NCBI GenBank assembly: GCA_021904315.1
Contig: CM038908.1
Location: forward strand, 10,002,501 to 10,066,500
DNA length: 64,000 nt
Direction of reading: 5' to 3'
DNA from: Sphagnum magellanicum
Taxonomy: Eukaryota; Streptophyta; Sphagnopsida; Sphagnales; Sphagnaceae
This document shows positions 1 through 10,699 of this stretch, piece after piece; the first letter of the stretch is position 1; each line of letters starts with the position of its first letter. The notes under the pieces were generated by a model that was not told the DNA's origin, did no database searches, and worked only from the letters and a program-made list of their open reading frames with translations. A program made the position numbers and the translations under genes.

Positions 1-439
1 GCTTCCATGAAAGCTTTTGTTCCCTCCACTCACAGTCATTAAACAATGTTTTACACATGCAATGGAAAGAACTCAAGACACCATCCTCTTCTAGAAAAAA
101 TTGTGCCAGCAATTGAATGATTTCCTATTATACTTTCCATGCTTGTAACAACTTGTTATCTTTAATTGGAGCTTTATTGCTAGTTTAAAAGTTCCATTGT
201 TTTTTTTTTTTAAATAATTTACATACACCAAAGTTAACTCTAACTGCCTATAAACTCTTTGATGTTTCAAGCCATGGCTTTCAATAGTTCAATCTACGTT
301 TTATGCTCAAAAAACCCAACTCCGAAACTTTTGAATTTTTTTTCTCCAATCAACAAAACTTTACGTCCAATTGGAGTTTTTCACAACTACGCATTCTATA
401 TTATAAATTTTTCTAGGCATTATGTTGCTACTTCTTTTT

Positions 440-2095
440 TAATATCAATGGTATTATATGTCTTAGTGTCGAACATACTGAACAAAGCCAATTTCTTTGG
501 GTGTGCTCCTCGAATCATTGGAGCTTATTTTTGTCCTTAATTGTCAATTATGTGCCTTCCTTTTCCTCATCCATCATTGCATCTTCCAAGCTTGGTGTCC
601 TTGGCACCATGTTTATTTCTTTGTCATCCTACTCCATCATTCCACCATCTAGGAATGTTGCAGAATCGTTTTCATCCACCTCACTACTAATTGTATTGGC
701 CTCCACTAACTAGTCCATTTCCTTGCTATAAGGAAGTACTAGTGCTTCATATAGATCATCCTCTACATTTGAATCGTCTCTTGGCCATTTCCTTTCTAAG
801 ATTGAATCATTTTTTTTTGGGCATTTGGAATCCCAATAAGTAATCGCATTGTCAATGAAATCATGTTCTGAAATTTTTATTTATTAGGTGTGCTAACCAT
901 GGATGATCTCTAAGTGATTGTGGTAAGCTACTTAAAAACTCCAAAATAAACATTTTGATCATTGTCCATTATATTTTATAATCTTACAAGTGATTAATAG
1001 ATACCCAACATCCAACCTCTACCTAGAACTTTACATCTACACTCTTTTGAGCTCCTTTTTTTCTATTAACATATACAAATCCAAATTTGGTGGTGTTTGC
1101 AAGAGTGTTATGGATATGGATATGGTGACACGATGCAAATGCAAAAGCTCTATCCTATGTTTCTTTGATTGAACCCTTCAATCTCAAAATGAAACTAAAT
1201 TAAATGCACAAAAAAACCCCTTTGGTGCCATACTTATAGTTGGCCATTCTAATTTTGCATTTCAATCTAGCATCACAACCTTTAGTTTTCATTGGAACAT
1301 TTGGTTGGTTGTGGTTAGTTTTTAATAGTAGCATATGCCAAAATGACTCCAAATGGCAAAACAATTACATGTGTTTCAACAGCCACAAAATCATGTATTT
1401 TATTTTATGTTTGTGCTAATCATTTATTGTTATAGTTTGCTACTTTTAATGACTATTTCCTTAACACATGAATAATTTTAGTTAAACATCTATTCAATCA
1501 CAATTTAATGCAAACATTATGATTTTGTTTCCTCTTTCATTTGTCGACACATCATTTTCTTCAACTATTATACACATTTCATGGTTTTGGGGCTGACCTT
1601 ATCATTCAATGATTCACAAGACTCTTTAACATTTTGTTCTTAAGTTCTTGTGGACCAAGGCTCACCTACCTAGAGTTGCATAAAGTCGTCTTCAAGGTTT
1701 CATGATTTTTATTAATAATAAATTGGCAAGTGTTACCAAATTCATTGTGAACAAATTGTTCAATAAGCTTATGAATTTTTTTCTAAAATCCACTTTTTCA
1801 AATTCGATCACTCTTTAAAAAAATCCATGGCATGTGTAAACATCGTTCAATAGTAATCTTCCATATCCTCCTTGGAAATGTTTGCAGTTTGTTTGAACAA
1901 TGTAAGATTTTCTTTGTTGATCTTGGCATTCACCCATTGCCATGCTACCCATTCATTTGTTTTGTCAATTGCCCTTTTCCATTTTGTTCCCCATGTTCTA
2001 ATTTCTAGCAAATGCTAGAGGGGGACTAGTCGGGTTTCATCTCTTGGATATTCCATTGTTTTCTTTGTCATCTCATAGATTCTATGTAGTATGCT
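440..2095 (-). pseudogene. decayed coding sequence, unidentified family
   Basis: I do not recognise the family. The reverse strand from about 890 down to 440 reads as one frame with only four stops (TAG, TAG, TAA, TGA). It is acidic and rich in D and E, with a stretch like DFIDNAITYWDSKCP at the upstream end. A second stretch at about 2085-1860 reads in a frame containing KRAIDKTNEWVAWQWVNAKI. The amino-acid mix is much more protein-like than in neighbouring frames. Between the two stretches the frame is lost several times. I infer a dead transposon ORF or dead gene; that both blocks belong to one unit is a guess. Nothing nearby helps to name it. Confidence 0.33.
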
Positions 2096-2099
2096 TGAG

Positions 2100-4130
2100 A
2101 TTAACATATATTCAATTATGGATTCCAAGGTGTTTGGTGTCATAATTGGTTTCAATTTTTCTTTGCCTTAGAATATAAATTTAATGATTGCAAACATGTG
2201 GTAGAGGTAGCATGGATTCAAAGAGGTAGTACATGTGGAGAAAATGCAAATTGAGGTATTGATCATGCAAATTGGTAATAGAGGAAGAAAATTTGGAAAT
2301 TGATTTTACAAGTAATGAGATTGGCACTAGATGTAAGAGGTTGAGAGCAGTGAATTAAAATAAATTTAAATAGCTTGAAATGTTATAAACAATGTAAAGG
2401 TTACCTCATATTCTCTCAATTCCTAATGGGCACATGATTCTTGGTGGTGAATAGGTACTTTTTGAATTGGCACATACCTCTTGGTGGGTCTACAAATTTA
2501 TGTTAATCTAAATTGGATTTAGATTAAAGTTCTTCCTTAATATCTTATTGATATTAATTAATTTGAATGGGTGCACTCATAACTTTTTCTTTTTCTTGAA
2601 TGAGCCTTATTCATTGGCCCATCAACAAAACAAACATTTAGCACTCCCCAATGGAAGCACCTTTTTGGACCCCTAGTTGCAAAATAAACATAGATATATC
2701 TCCCAACAATTAACCTTTTTAGTTTATATGCATGAGAATTGAACTTTGGGCATACCATATGGGATAAAATTGAGGTGTTATTGGGAACACCTTAAGGACC
2801 ATGTTGGGAACTTGGTGAACTTGAAAGGGGGATGATGATAACATATAGGGAACACTTTGGGAAGAAGGAAGAAAAATTAAAAATAACTTCCCCCACCCCA
2901 CCCCAAAAGGAAAAAATAGGGCCCATGTTGAGTTTTTGTGTGTGTTGGGCCTTCCCATTGGCTACATGAAATTTCTATTTCCAAAATTGTTCATCACCAA
3001 CTTTGGCCTAAGCTAATAGCCCCCATATTTTCTTTGGGTACTTATTAGTTTAGGCGCTATAGAGCTTAATATGTTATGAAATATGAAATATGACTTGAGC
3101 ATTTTTAGAATCAAATTATTCAAAATAAACCAACATAAAAAATTTCCACCTTGTTTTTTTTATTCATATTTTTGCAAAAAAAAAGTTTGTTGCCAATATT
3201 CATTAAAAATTCATCTTTTTTTTCATCCACATTTGATCCATAAATATCATTCACATTAACAAATGGGTAAATCTACAATATAGTGAACCACTCTTGAATA
3301 ACACACTTGTCAATTTTTAACTTCACTTAGGATTGAATGTTTTTCATGTAATATACGTACTATGATGTAATATACATTTAAAAATGACATATAAAAATAT
3401 GAATCAATTATATCAACATTTGAGGGTGAAAGAAAACTAATTAAACACTTATAACCAATCCCAAGGTCTTGAATAAATAACATAAAAATTATCAAAATTA
3501 ATCTAGATTTTTTTGGAAATTTTTCATATTCATATAGATTGAATAATTATTAGACTTTACATGTTTTTGGATCATCATTGGAATTGATATATAAATAAAT
3601 TGCAAAATTAAAAATCTGCAATTTTCTTTCCAATAACCATTGGATAAATATAAAGATAAGTTGTAAAATTTTTAAAAACTAAATTTTATCATAAGAATAT
3701 TTTGTGCAAGTCAATTATGTGATTAAACCATAAATTTTGTGCAACAGTTGCATGCCATTTCAACTTCCAATTTCAAGTCCTTACCCTTTTGAAAAGGACA
3801 AAGGAATTGGTTTTGGTTCATTTTATTGTGGATGTACCCAAATATTCTATCTTATGTGTCAAAAAATATTTTCCAAATATTCCTTTGACATGGGCAAATT
3901 TTTTAAAAAAAGATTCAATTGTGTTCATTTGCTCATGCTCATGCTCGTAAGCTCATGAAATAGCATCCTTGAGCTAGTGAAGCATGAACAAAAATTCAAT
4001 TCATGCTAAGAATGAACAATTGTATGTAATAGTTAAGAAAGATTTTGTTGCTAGTTAGGTTCCCCATGTTGTTGTTGGTGAGAAGGAAAAGAAGTACATT
4101 GGTCCAATTTTTTGTTTGTTTTCACTTATT
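2100..4130. other. AT-rich intergenic DNA
   Basis: No gene or clear repeat is seen. The only structured part is 2560-2990, which is slightly less AT-rich and holds minus-strand open frames without recognisable motifs. It could be the remnant of an old element. Confidence 0.5.
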
Positions 4131-4140
4131 GTCTTAACGT

Positions 4141-5910
4141 AGACCCATGACCGATTACAAGGACATGAACAAGTTGCTACAATTCCTTGATGTCAAAAAT
4201 TATCCCAAAATGCATTGGTCCAATAGCATTGGTTGGGAGATGGCAACCTACATGCATGAGGTTGTTGTGAACAAAACACAAAATTTGGTGGAGTGCTCAA
4301 TTCATTTCCTTTTTTGTGATGAAGTCATAATTTGTGACCAACAATCATGGGTTTCCATACATGCATATGTGGTTGAAGGTTGGCAAAAAATTCCTTTCTT
4401 ACTGTTGTTGTAACAAGTGGTTGATGGGGCCACTTCAAATAACTTGAAACACATTCTAGTGGATGCTATGGTTTTATATGGTGCTCTAACACAAGAAAAT
4501 ATTACATCCAAGGTGATCACATTTGCAGCTAATGGGGTGAGTGTCTTTCAGGGTGTTAACATAGGTGTGATAGTTTAATTTGAAGACCATACTGCACCTT
4601 TCATGATTGGTGTGCATTACATGAATCATTGCACAAATTTGCCAGTGTAAACACTTTTTAGAATGGGCATCATGGGGAAAATTGAAGATGTTTTGTAAAG
4701 CTAGTATTCTTATTTCTTCCACATTCTAAAAAGGATTCAACTAACCAACATCATGGAAACAAGGGGGCAACAAATTTTCAGAAACATTAAGACATGCTAA
4801 ATTTCAATTCAATGCTACTTCTAACCAAGAGGGTTTTGCCAGAATAAAATGCCTTGGTCTCAAAGATGCATTGGGATGCTAGCACTATCACATAGGTTGC
4901 CCATAATTTGGAGCTTCTTTATGACTTGGAGGTAATGTTGGGCCTTTCTTACATCGTGCCCATGCTTGAAAGGTTAGAGGAATTGATCGAATTCCCCTAG
5001 TTTCAAAAGTGTTTTGTATGTGATTTTGTTCTTGCCATGAAATTATGCCAAGCAAATTTGTACTACTGGTACAATGACCCCTAGAAGCCCTACCTAAATG
5101 ATGTATTCCATGGTTATTGAAATTTGTTGGATGAAACTTCTTGTGTGGTGGTGCATGAGTGGGCACCTAACCTAAATATAGGGTTGGAAATTTTCAATTT
5201 TCAAATTGTTGGCATTTCTAACATGATGCACTATTTTTGCCCCGAAACAACATTATATGTGTTTATGACTCGTGCTCTCTTCCAATATACCATGAACAAT
5301 GTGCAAATGCAATGTTCTCAAGTAGCAAAGGTCAATGATAGGCTTGAAAAATGGTTTCCTACACATGATGTGATGGATGTTTCAACTGTGGTTTATTTGC
5401 AGTATTGGCTCAAAAGCACATGTGAGTCTAGCTTCCCTACTCACATGGATGTTTTGAAGAAATTTTACTATCAATTTAAAAAGCTTGGATCCTCCCAAAC
5501 ATGGATTCCATTAGATCTTAATGCAAATATTCTAGACTTGCAAACCTCATTTTTCAAGCTCACCTTGATGTCGAACGTTCAATGGGCTATGGACCAGCCC
5601 ATGGATCTCAATCCAATCTTTAGATTGTGGAAAAAGTTTACGTCCAATGCGTTGTTATGTGTGCAATTTTCTAAGTTCATGTAGGTGGTAGAATTAGCTA
5701 TGGTCCAAATCACGGGGTTTGTTGAAGATGAGAGAACTTTCTCGACCTTGACCTTCATGAAGATGAGACTATGGAACAAACTTTATGAGCTTCTAGATTT
5801 AGTGGTTTGTATGTTTGCAAAACTACTCTACACTATTGATTCATTTCCTTAGAATGATGTCATCACAATTTGGACCAATGAGAAAGTTAGGAAGGGTCTT
5901 ATGGCTTGAA
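4141..5910 (+). pseudogene. hAT-type transposase pseudogene (ZNF862-like)
   Basis: This is a relic of a plant hAT transposase of the type annotated as zinc finger protein 862-like. An N-proximal block (4147-4413) starts MTDYKDMNKLLQFL and holds CDEVIICDQQSWVSIHAYVV. A catalytic-core block (4420-4800) has VVDGATSNNLKHI, TFAANGVSVFQGV and HTAPFMIGVHYMNH, followed by METRGQQIFRNIKT. A middle block lies at 5124-5684. The C-terminal dimerisation block (5720-5910) has VEDERTFSTLTFMKMRL. Together the blocks run in the family order and cover most of the usual core. Many in-frame stops replace expected Gln codons and there are several frameshifts, so it cannot encode a working enzyme. The N-terminal zinc finger and the terminal inverted repeats were not found. 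It has no functional link to the flanking sequence. The family call is strong; the exact ends are not. Confidence 0.82.
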
Positions 5911-6980
5911 TTGTGGATAGTTCAGTGGTATCCTTGGTTTTGGTTTTAGAATTGTCTTCGGGTTCTGACTGCAACAGTTCACCTAACATGTTGTATTATT
6001 TAATGCCAAAATCAAATTAAGAGTTTTAGGTTTTTAAAGTAGATGATTGCTTTACATTGTAGTCCATGAAACATTCTAAAATCCATGCCCATATGAAGTC
6101 ATTAACCTTAGTGATGCACATTGGAAATGTTGGGATGTTAATATGCCACTACTTGGCTCATTTTCTAGCATGTTTTGCTACTATAACAAGGTTGAATCAT
6201 GAATTGATTCTACTATCTAGAGTATCTCCTCTTTAAAGCCCTTGCATGTTGCATTCTTGTTTGTATGGATTGTTAGATTATGGATCATGGATTTTTTTGT
6301 TTAGAATTAGCTTCTTATGAATCATGGACCATGTGTGTTGAACTTGTGTGGTTGGACAATAGAGAAATCAAGTTGGGGTTGAATCTTGCAACAAATAACA
6401 CCCCTATTTCCATGATGCCGACTAGCTCAACCTTAGGGTAACTTTCTCCCCTCCGATTTGAAGTTTTTCTTTAAGCAACAGAACTAATGTGTGGGTTTAA
6501 AGTAAGAGCATGTGATGCCACTAGGTGCAATGTCCTTTGTGATAAGGGTTCAACTCCCTCACATGAACATTAAAAGCTCCAATAGCTAGAAGCTAATTGC
6601 CAAATTTGACATTCTAATTCTGTCACAATCACCAGAAGGCTTCTCATATCTCTCTATATCGTCTAAATGCAGACTCTATTAAAATTGCATTAGCCAACAT
6701 AACCCCACACCAAAAACCATTTTGTAGCTGATTTGGTGACCCCACTAAAAGGAGAAAATCGCCACCTTGCTATTTCTTTTTTTCTCTGTGTAGCCAATTT
6801 TAAGACAGTTAAGCAAGTGCTTGTAGCCACTTAGGCTACTAGCTCAAGGTCAGAATATCCACATATGCCTCTTCTAGGAATCCTTAAAAAATACACTGAT
6901 ACTGTATCAGAAGACCACAGCTACACTTGAATCAGATCAACCGAAATCTACTACATACTATTACAGTGTCTTCAACAGAA
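5911..6980. other. intergenic DNA without recognised features
   Basis: No gene, hairpin or tandem repeat stands out. From about 6400 the base composition becomes less AT-rich and grades into the decayed coding region that follows. The 3' end of the hAT element should lie somewhere here but no TIR was found. Confidence 0.4.
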
Positions 6981-8226
6981 TAAGGTGACAATCTCATACC
7001 CTTCTTCTTGCAGCATTTCAGCACCAATCTACTCTAAGCCTGGCAGTGGTGTTGCTAAGAGCTGAGCATCAAGAACTGCTGAATCTGTAATCAGTGTGTT
7101 GTCATCCTTCAAGAAGTTTCAGAACAACCACAAAACAATACCACTCTGTTGATGCTGTTGATCAGTCTCTGATTTATATAATACGTCAAACTTCAGATGA
7201 GTAAAAGTTTTTGGTTGAGTGGCACCCCTGATGAGTGATTTATCACACTTGATTTCACTCTATATTCTGCCCTGACTGTGAGGGCTTGTGAAAAAGTTTT
7301 TGACTAAGAACTTACTTGCACTTACTGCCACTGGCATAAGTCATGTGTCAAGAGTCTTGAAAAGAGGGTCAGCCTGGAGCTGCTTGATAGAAAGTGCAAT
7401 CTCCAAAGCGTCCCTGCAATGTGCCCATCATCATCTTACTATCCACAACTTGCATTTTGTCCCTGTTTGAACACTGAGCCTGCTCAATGGTCAAAGAATA
7501 AAACAAGCCTCATTACTTTTTTTCAAAACACATCATAGCAATATTTGAAGAAAGCTTCATTGATAGCTAGTAACAAGTTTAATTTAAGAGAAGCTCAAAC
7601 ATGTACACCTACAGGTTTTGAACTTGAATAAGTTTTCACATGCACCATCTCTCTGTTCTTCTTCCAAAAGATCCTGAGGACTGCGAACAGGATCCCATGA
7701 AAGCTCCAACACATGATGAATCAACCCACTTACAGTATATGAACCTGCTTTTTGGAGCACTAAAGCTCACAGGGTCATCCAAAAACCCTTCACTCACCCA
7801 GTACAAACTGAATTGAGCAACTATGAACTGATATAGATCTTCAGGACTCTCCATTTAGCCTCCTCCTCATTAGTCAAAGCCCACTAGTTCTTTGAGGCTT
7901 TGAGGGCTTATGCTGCTCAAACAACTATTCAAAGTAATGCTGACAAGATCACACATGTAAATCATGTGTTGTCATGTGGGGAAACTTTAGTGCCTATATA
8001 CAAAATATCGATACAAAACCCTGAACCCTACCTCTACCATTTACTCCAGTGAACTTTGAAAGAAACCCATGTACTGGAAGTCTACAAGCTACCATAAAGT
8101 TAATGCAACATTTTTTCCTGGGTTTCACATAAGTACCTTGGGGAAAAAAATCAGCTTCCAGGTCACTAATTTGCTTAGCAACATCAGCAATTGTCTCCTT
8201 CACATGTGGATAACATGTAACAACAG

Positions 8227-8253
8227 ATTATTATTATTATTATTATTATTATT
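8227..8253 (+). repeat. (ATT)9 microsatellite
   Basis: Nine perfect ATT copies lie inside the minus-strand decayed coding region, breaking its frame between the FSYFYC and ADVAKQ blocks. Confidence 0.95.
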
Positions 8254-8712
8254 GCAAATGCAATAAAAGTAGCTGAATTTAGACAAGCCAGAAACTTGCA
8301 AGCTTGAAAGCTTGCACAGCCTAAGAAGGTTATCAGAGTGAGGAATATCATCCATTTGCTGTAGCAATTTGGCACCAAGAACACAGTTCCAAAAGACTTT
8401 CTTTTTCACAAAACACCAAACCCCCAAAACAAAGATTGGTAGAATAAACCACATCTTTAAACTTGTCACATTCCTGAATCCAACATTTGCCAACCAGAAG
8501 GTCCATCTGGGTCAAATATAAACTGCACAAATTTACCAGTCACCCAGTGAGAAACAATGGCAGCAAGATCACAGCTTTGGGCACAGAGGTGACTATCAGC
8601 TGGGGAGAATGGTAGATTCAAGCCGTGATGGAGCCAAATCAGACTAAAGAAACCACCACTATTGGTGCCTGAATCAATCAATGTGGTCTTTTATGGGTAG
8701 CCCCACTGATCT

Positions 8713-8859
8713 GGAAGACACCAAATACCCCCTAACGAGAATTGTTCTGCCAGAGGGCTTGACTGGTTTGCCAAGCAGAACTGCACTGCACAGGCTGCAA
8801 AAAGGGTGCAGAAAGAGCAGTCCAGACAGAGCTCGTTAGGGGTTATTTGGCATCTTACC
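8713..8859. mobile_element. small TIR element with 8-10 bp target duplication
   Basis: The left end reads GGAAGACACCAAATACCCCC and the reverse complement of the right end reads GGTAAGATGCCAAATAACCC; both continue with CTAACGAG, giving terminal inverted repeats of about 28 bp. The element is flanked by the direct repeat ACTGATCT (8705-8712 and 8860-8867), which extends to CCACTGATCT if the right end is drawn two bases shorter. An 8-bp duplication points to hAT, 9-10 bp to Mutator; the long TIRs fit Mutator-like elements better. No coding capacity. It sits inside the decayed coding region, so it arrived after or during that decay. Confidence 0.75.
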
Positions 8860-9182
8860 ACTGATCTCGCTTACCTTTGCCTTCTTCGAGTCTCCAGCTT
8901 TCTTTTTTCACAATTACCAACTCTCTCTCAGCTCCAGTGCTTATTTCAAAGACTGCAATACATGATTAGGACAAGCTCATGGATTTTCTGATGATGGCTG
9001 ATCTATGCTTGGGCTTTGGAGTTTGTATTGTAGGCAAAGAACTCAGGATTTCCACAAGTAGTCGTTGCAGACACAAGCTTTCTCACCCATCTGTGTACAA
9101 CAGTAGTGACAACCTCAGCTGGGTGTACACCGTTCCACTCTTTTACCTCAGGTGACTAAAACATCAGGAGGCCATGACATCA

Positions 9183-9675
9183 TAAAAACATCTCCAGCGG
9201 TGCTCAATATGTGACACCACAAAAATATTTCTCACATCCAAGATTTAGGCCCACTTTAGATGAGGGTCCAGGGTCCAATTTCCTAGGAACCAATTTGGAC
9301 TGATTTGACGCAAATTGAATCCTTGAGTTGGACTGTACCTTGGTCCCTCGCCTGATTCTTGGTTCTTCCAAATCAGGAGCTCTCCTTTTAGCACTGTTTT
9401 TTGGTCCCAACCAATTGTTTTTCCCTCCAAAACAGGTGCCATGTAGGTTTAGCCTCAATTTGCCACTTTTTGGTCCTGGACCCTCGACTAAAGGCCTTGG
9501 GCACAATTTAAAGCTTTTGACCAATAAGATTGTTTGAATTCATTGGTCCCTGGACCTTGGACCCTTGTCGAAAGTCGCCCTTAATTACCTTTTCCCTAAG
9601 GCACCCATAAAACTAAAAGTGGACTGCAAATAAGTGTGAAACCACTATAGGAACCCATCTGGACTAATCAAACTA
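9183..9675 (+). mobile_element. Tourist-like MITE, family A, left part (interrupted)
   Basis: The left end resembles the GAGCATCTCCAGCGG type of terminus (here AACATCTCCAGCGGTGCTC) and continues with CTCACATCCAAGATTTA, matching the copies at 36486-36831 and 61736-62050. After the insertion at 9248-9580 the same consensus resumes with TTAATTACCTTTTCCC, ACCCATAAAA, a GGACTGCAAAT-like block and CCATCTGGACTAA. The right half of the family is not recognisable after about 9675, so this copy is truncated or has diverged. Confidence 0.6.
9248..9580. mobile_element. PIF/Harbinger-like MITE with TTA target duplication
   Basis: The left end GGCCCACTTTAGATGAGGGT and the reverse complement of the right end GGGCGACTTTCGACAAGGGT match over about 30 bp, both continuing into a CCAAGGTCCA or CCAGGGTCCA block. 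The 333-bp element is flanked by TTA at 9245-9247 and 9581-9583, the target duplication typical of PIF/Harbinger. A further inverted copy of the terminus lies inside at about 9470-9505. The flanks join to restore the family A MITE consensus, which proves the insertion. Confidence 0.78.
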
Positions 9676-10055
9676 TGTGTCGAATCAGAAACAGGGAAGA
9701 GTCAACAAATACGATTTGACTGTATTTATTAGACTAGTCCAGGGCTCCCTTCACAAATTTGAGCTCATTGGAAGAAAAATATTTTTTGGAAATTTCAACA
9801 TTCTTACAAATAAAACAATTAGTGTCGAAGCTGCCAAGGTACTACTACCTCAGTGTTTTTTTCTCTCGAATCTTGTCAGTTTTTGACAAAAGAATTGGGA
9901 AAGTTTTTTTCTAACCTAAATTTGACTAGATTTGCTATTTTTTGAAAAAAATTCGAACATTCACTACTTGTGACCTTTTAAAGCACCCAAAGAAATTTCT
10001 TGCTTGTGACCTTATAAAGCAATCAAAGAAATTTCTTGAGTGTGTATATGTGAGA

Positions 10056-10076
10056 GGGGGGGGGGGGGGGGGGGGG
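10056..10076 (+). repeat. poly-G tract (21 G)
   Basis: Twenty-one uninterrupted G in very AT-rich DNA. The length may be unreliable because such runs are hard to sequence. Confidence 0.85.
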
Positions 10077-10628
10077 ACCTTATGGCCATGAGTATCCCTC
10101 CTAGAAAAAAGGACAAATCTTACACAGACACCTCAAAAATGGGAAGGAAATTATGTATAGGAGAGGGTAGTCCTAAGGCACTTCCATGTTTTGAGGTGCC
10201 TTAGGCACAAAAGTAGTAGCATGAATGCAGGGCATTGAAAAACATGAAAGAGCAAAGAGAGCTACCCTTTTTTCCATAATGATCTAGGTTTTTAATTTCT
10301 CTTTTCTTTTTTCCTTTTTAGTTTCTTTCTATTCCATAAGTATTTCCATCATTATAAATGGTTCTTTCCTATTTTGTCGTATCTTTCAAAGCTTTTATCT
10401 TTGTAGCACTGTATGCATAATGTTGTTGTTCTTTTTTTGTTAGCATGTTCATTACAAAAAAATAGGGGGTTTTGCAATTAGGTTTGCAACATAGTTTTGA
10501 GTTGGATTAACCATTTGTAATTTAGGGTATATTTACAACAAAGTGCTATTGAACGAGTTGCATCAGTTGCATTGGACACAATTTGTCATATATGAAAATG
10601 TATATTTATTCAAAATACATGTAATTTT

Positions 10629-10685
10629 TTGCAACTAGGTGCAATTATGTTGCAACTAGGGTGCAATTATGTTGCAACTAGGGTG
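10629..10685 (+). repeat. short tandem repeat, ~21-22 bp unit
   Basis: TTGCAACTAGGGTGCAATTA-type units follow each other about 2.6 times. The core TTGCAACTA recurs loosely in the next few kilobases. Confidence 0.7.
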
Positions 10686-10699
10686 TTCACATAGGTTCT

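Larger units (their letters stand above)
6990..9160 (-). pseudogene. large decayed coding sequence, unidentified family
   Basis: I cannot name the protein. On the reverse strand a series of protein-like blocks follows in order, each in an open frame and separated by frameshifts: HPAEVVTTVVHRWVRKLV (about 9085-9030), PFSPADSHLCAQSCDLAAIV (8620-8560), CDKFKDVVYSTNLCFGGLVF (8470-8400), DNLLRLCKLSSLQ (8335-8290), ADVAKQISDLEADFFPQGTY (8190-8120), KKCCINFMVACRLPVHGFLS (8110-8050), PEDLYQFIVAQFSLYWVSEG (7845-7790), ALEIALSIKQLQADPLFKTL (7410-7350) and LITDSAVLDAQLLATPLPGL (7095-7040). The whole could have encoded more than 500 residues. It is interrupted by a 147-bp TIR element at 8713-8859 and by an (ATT)9 tract at 8227-8253. 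It may be a dead host gene or a transposon protein; composition differs from the AT-rich surroundings. Confidence 0.5.
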
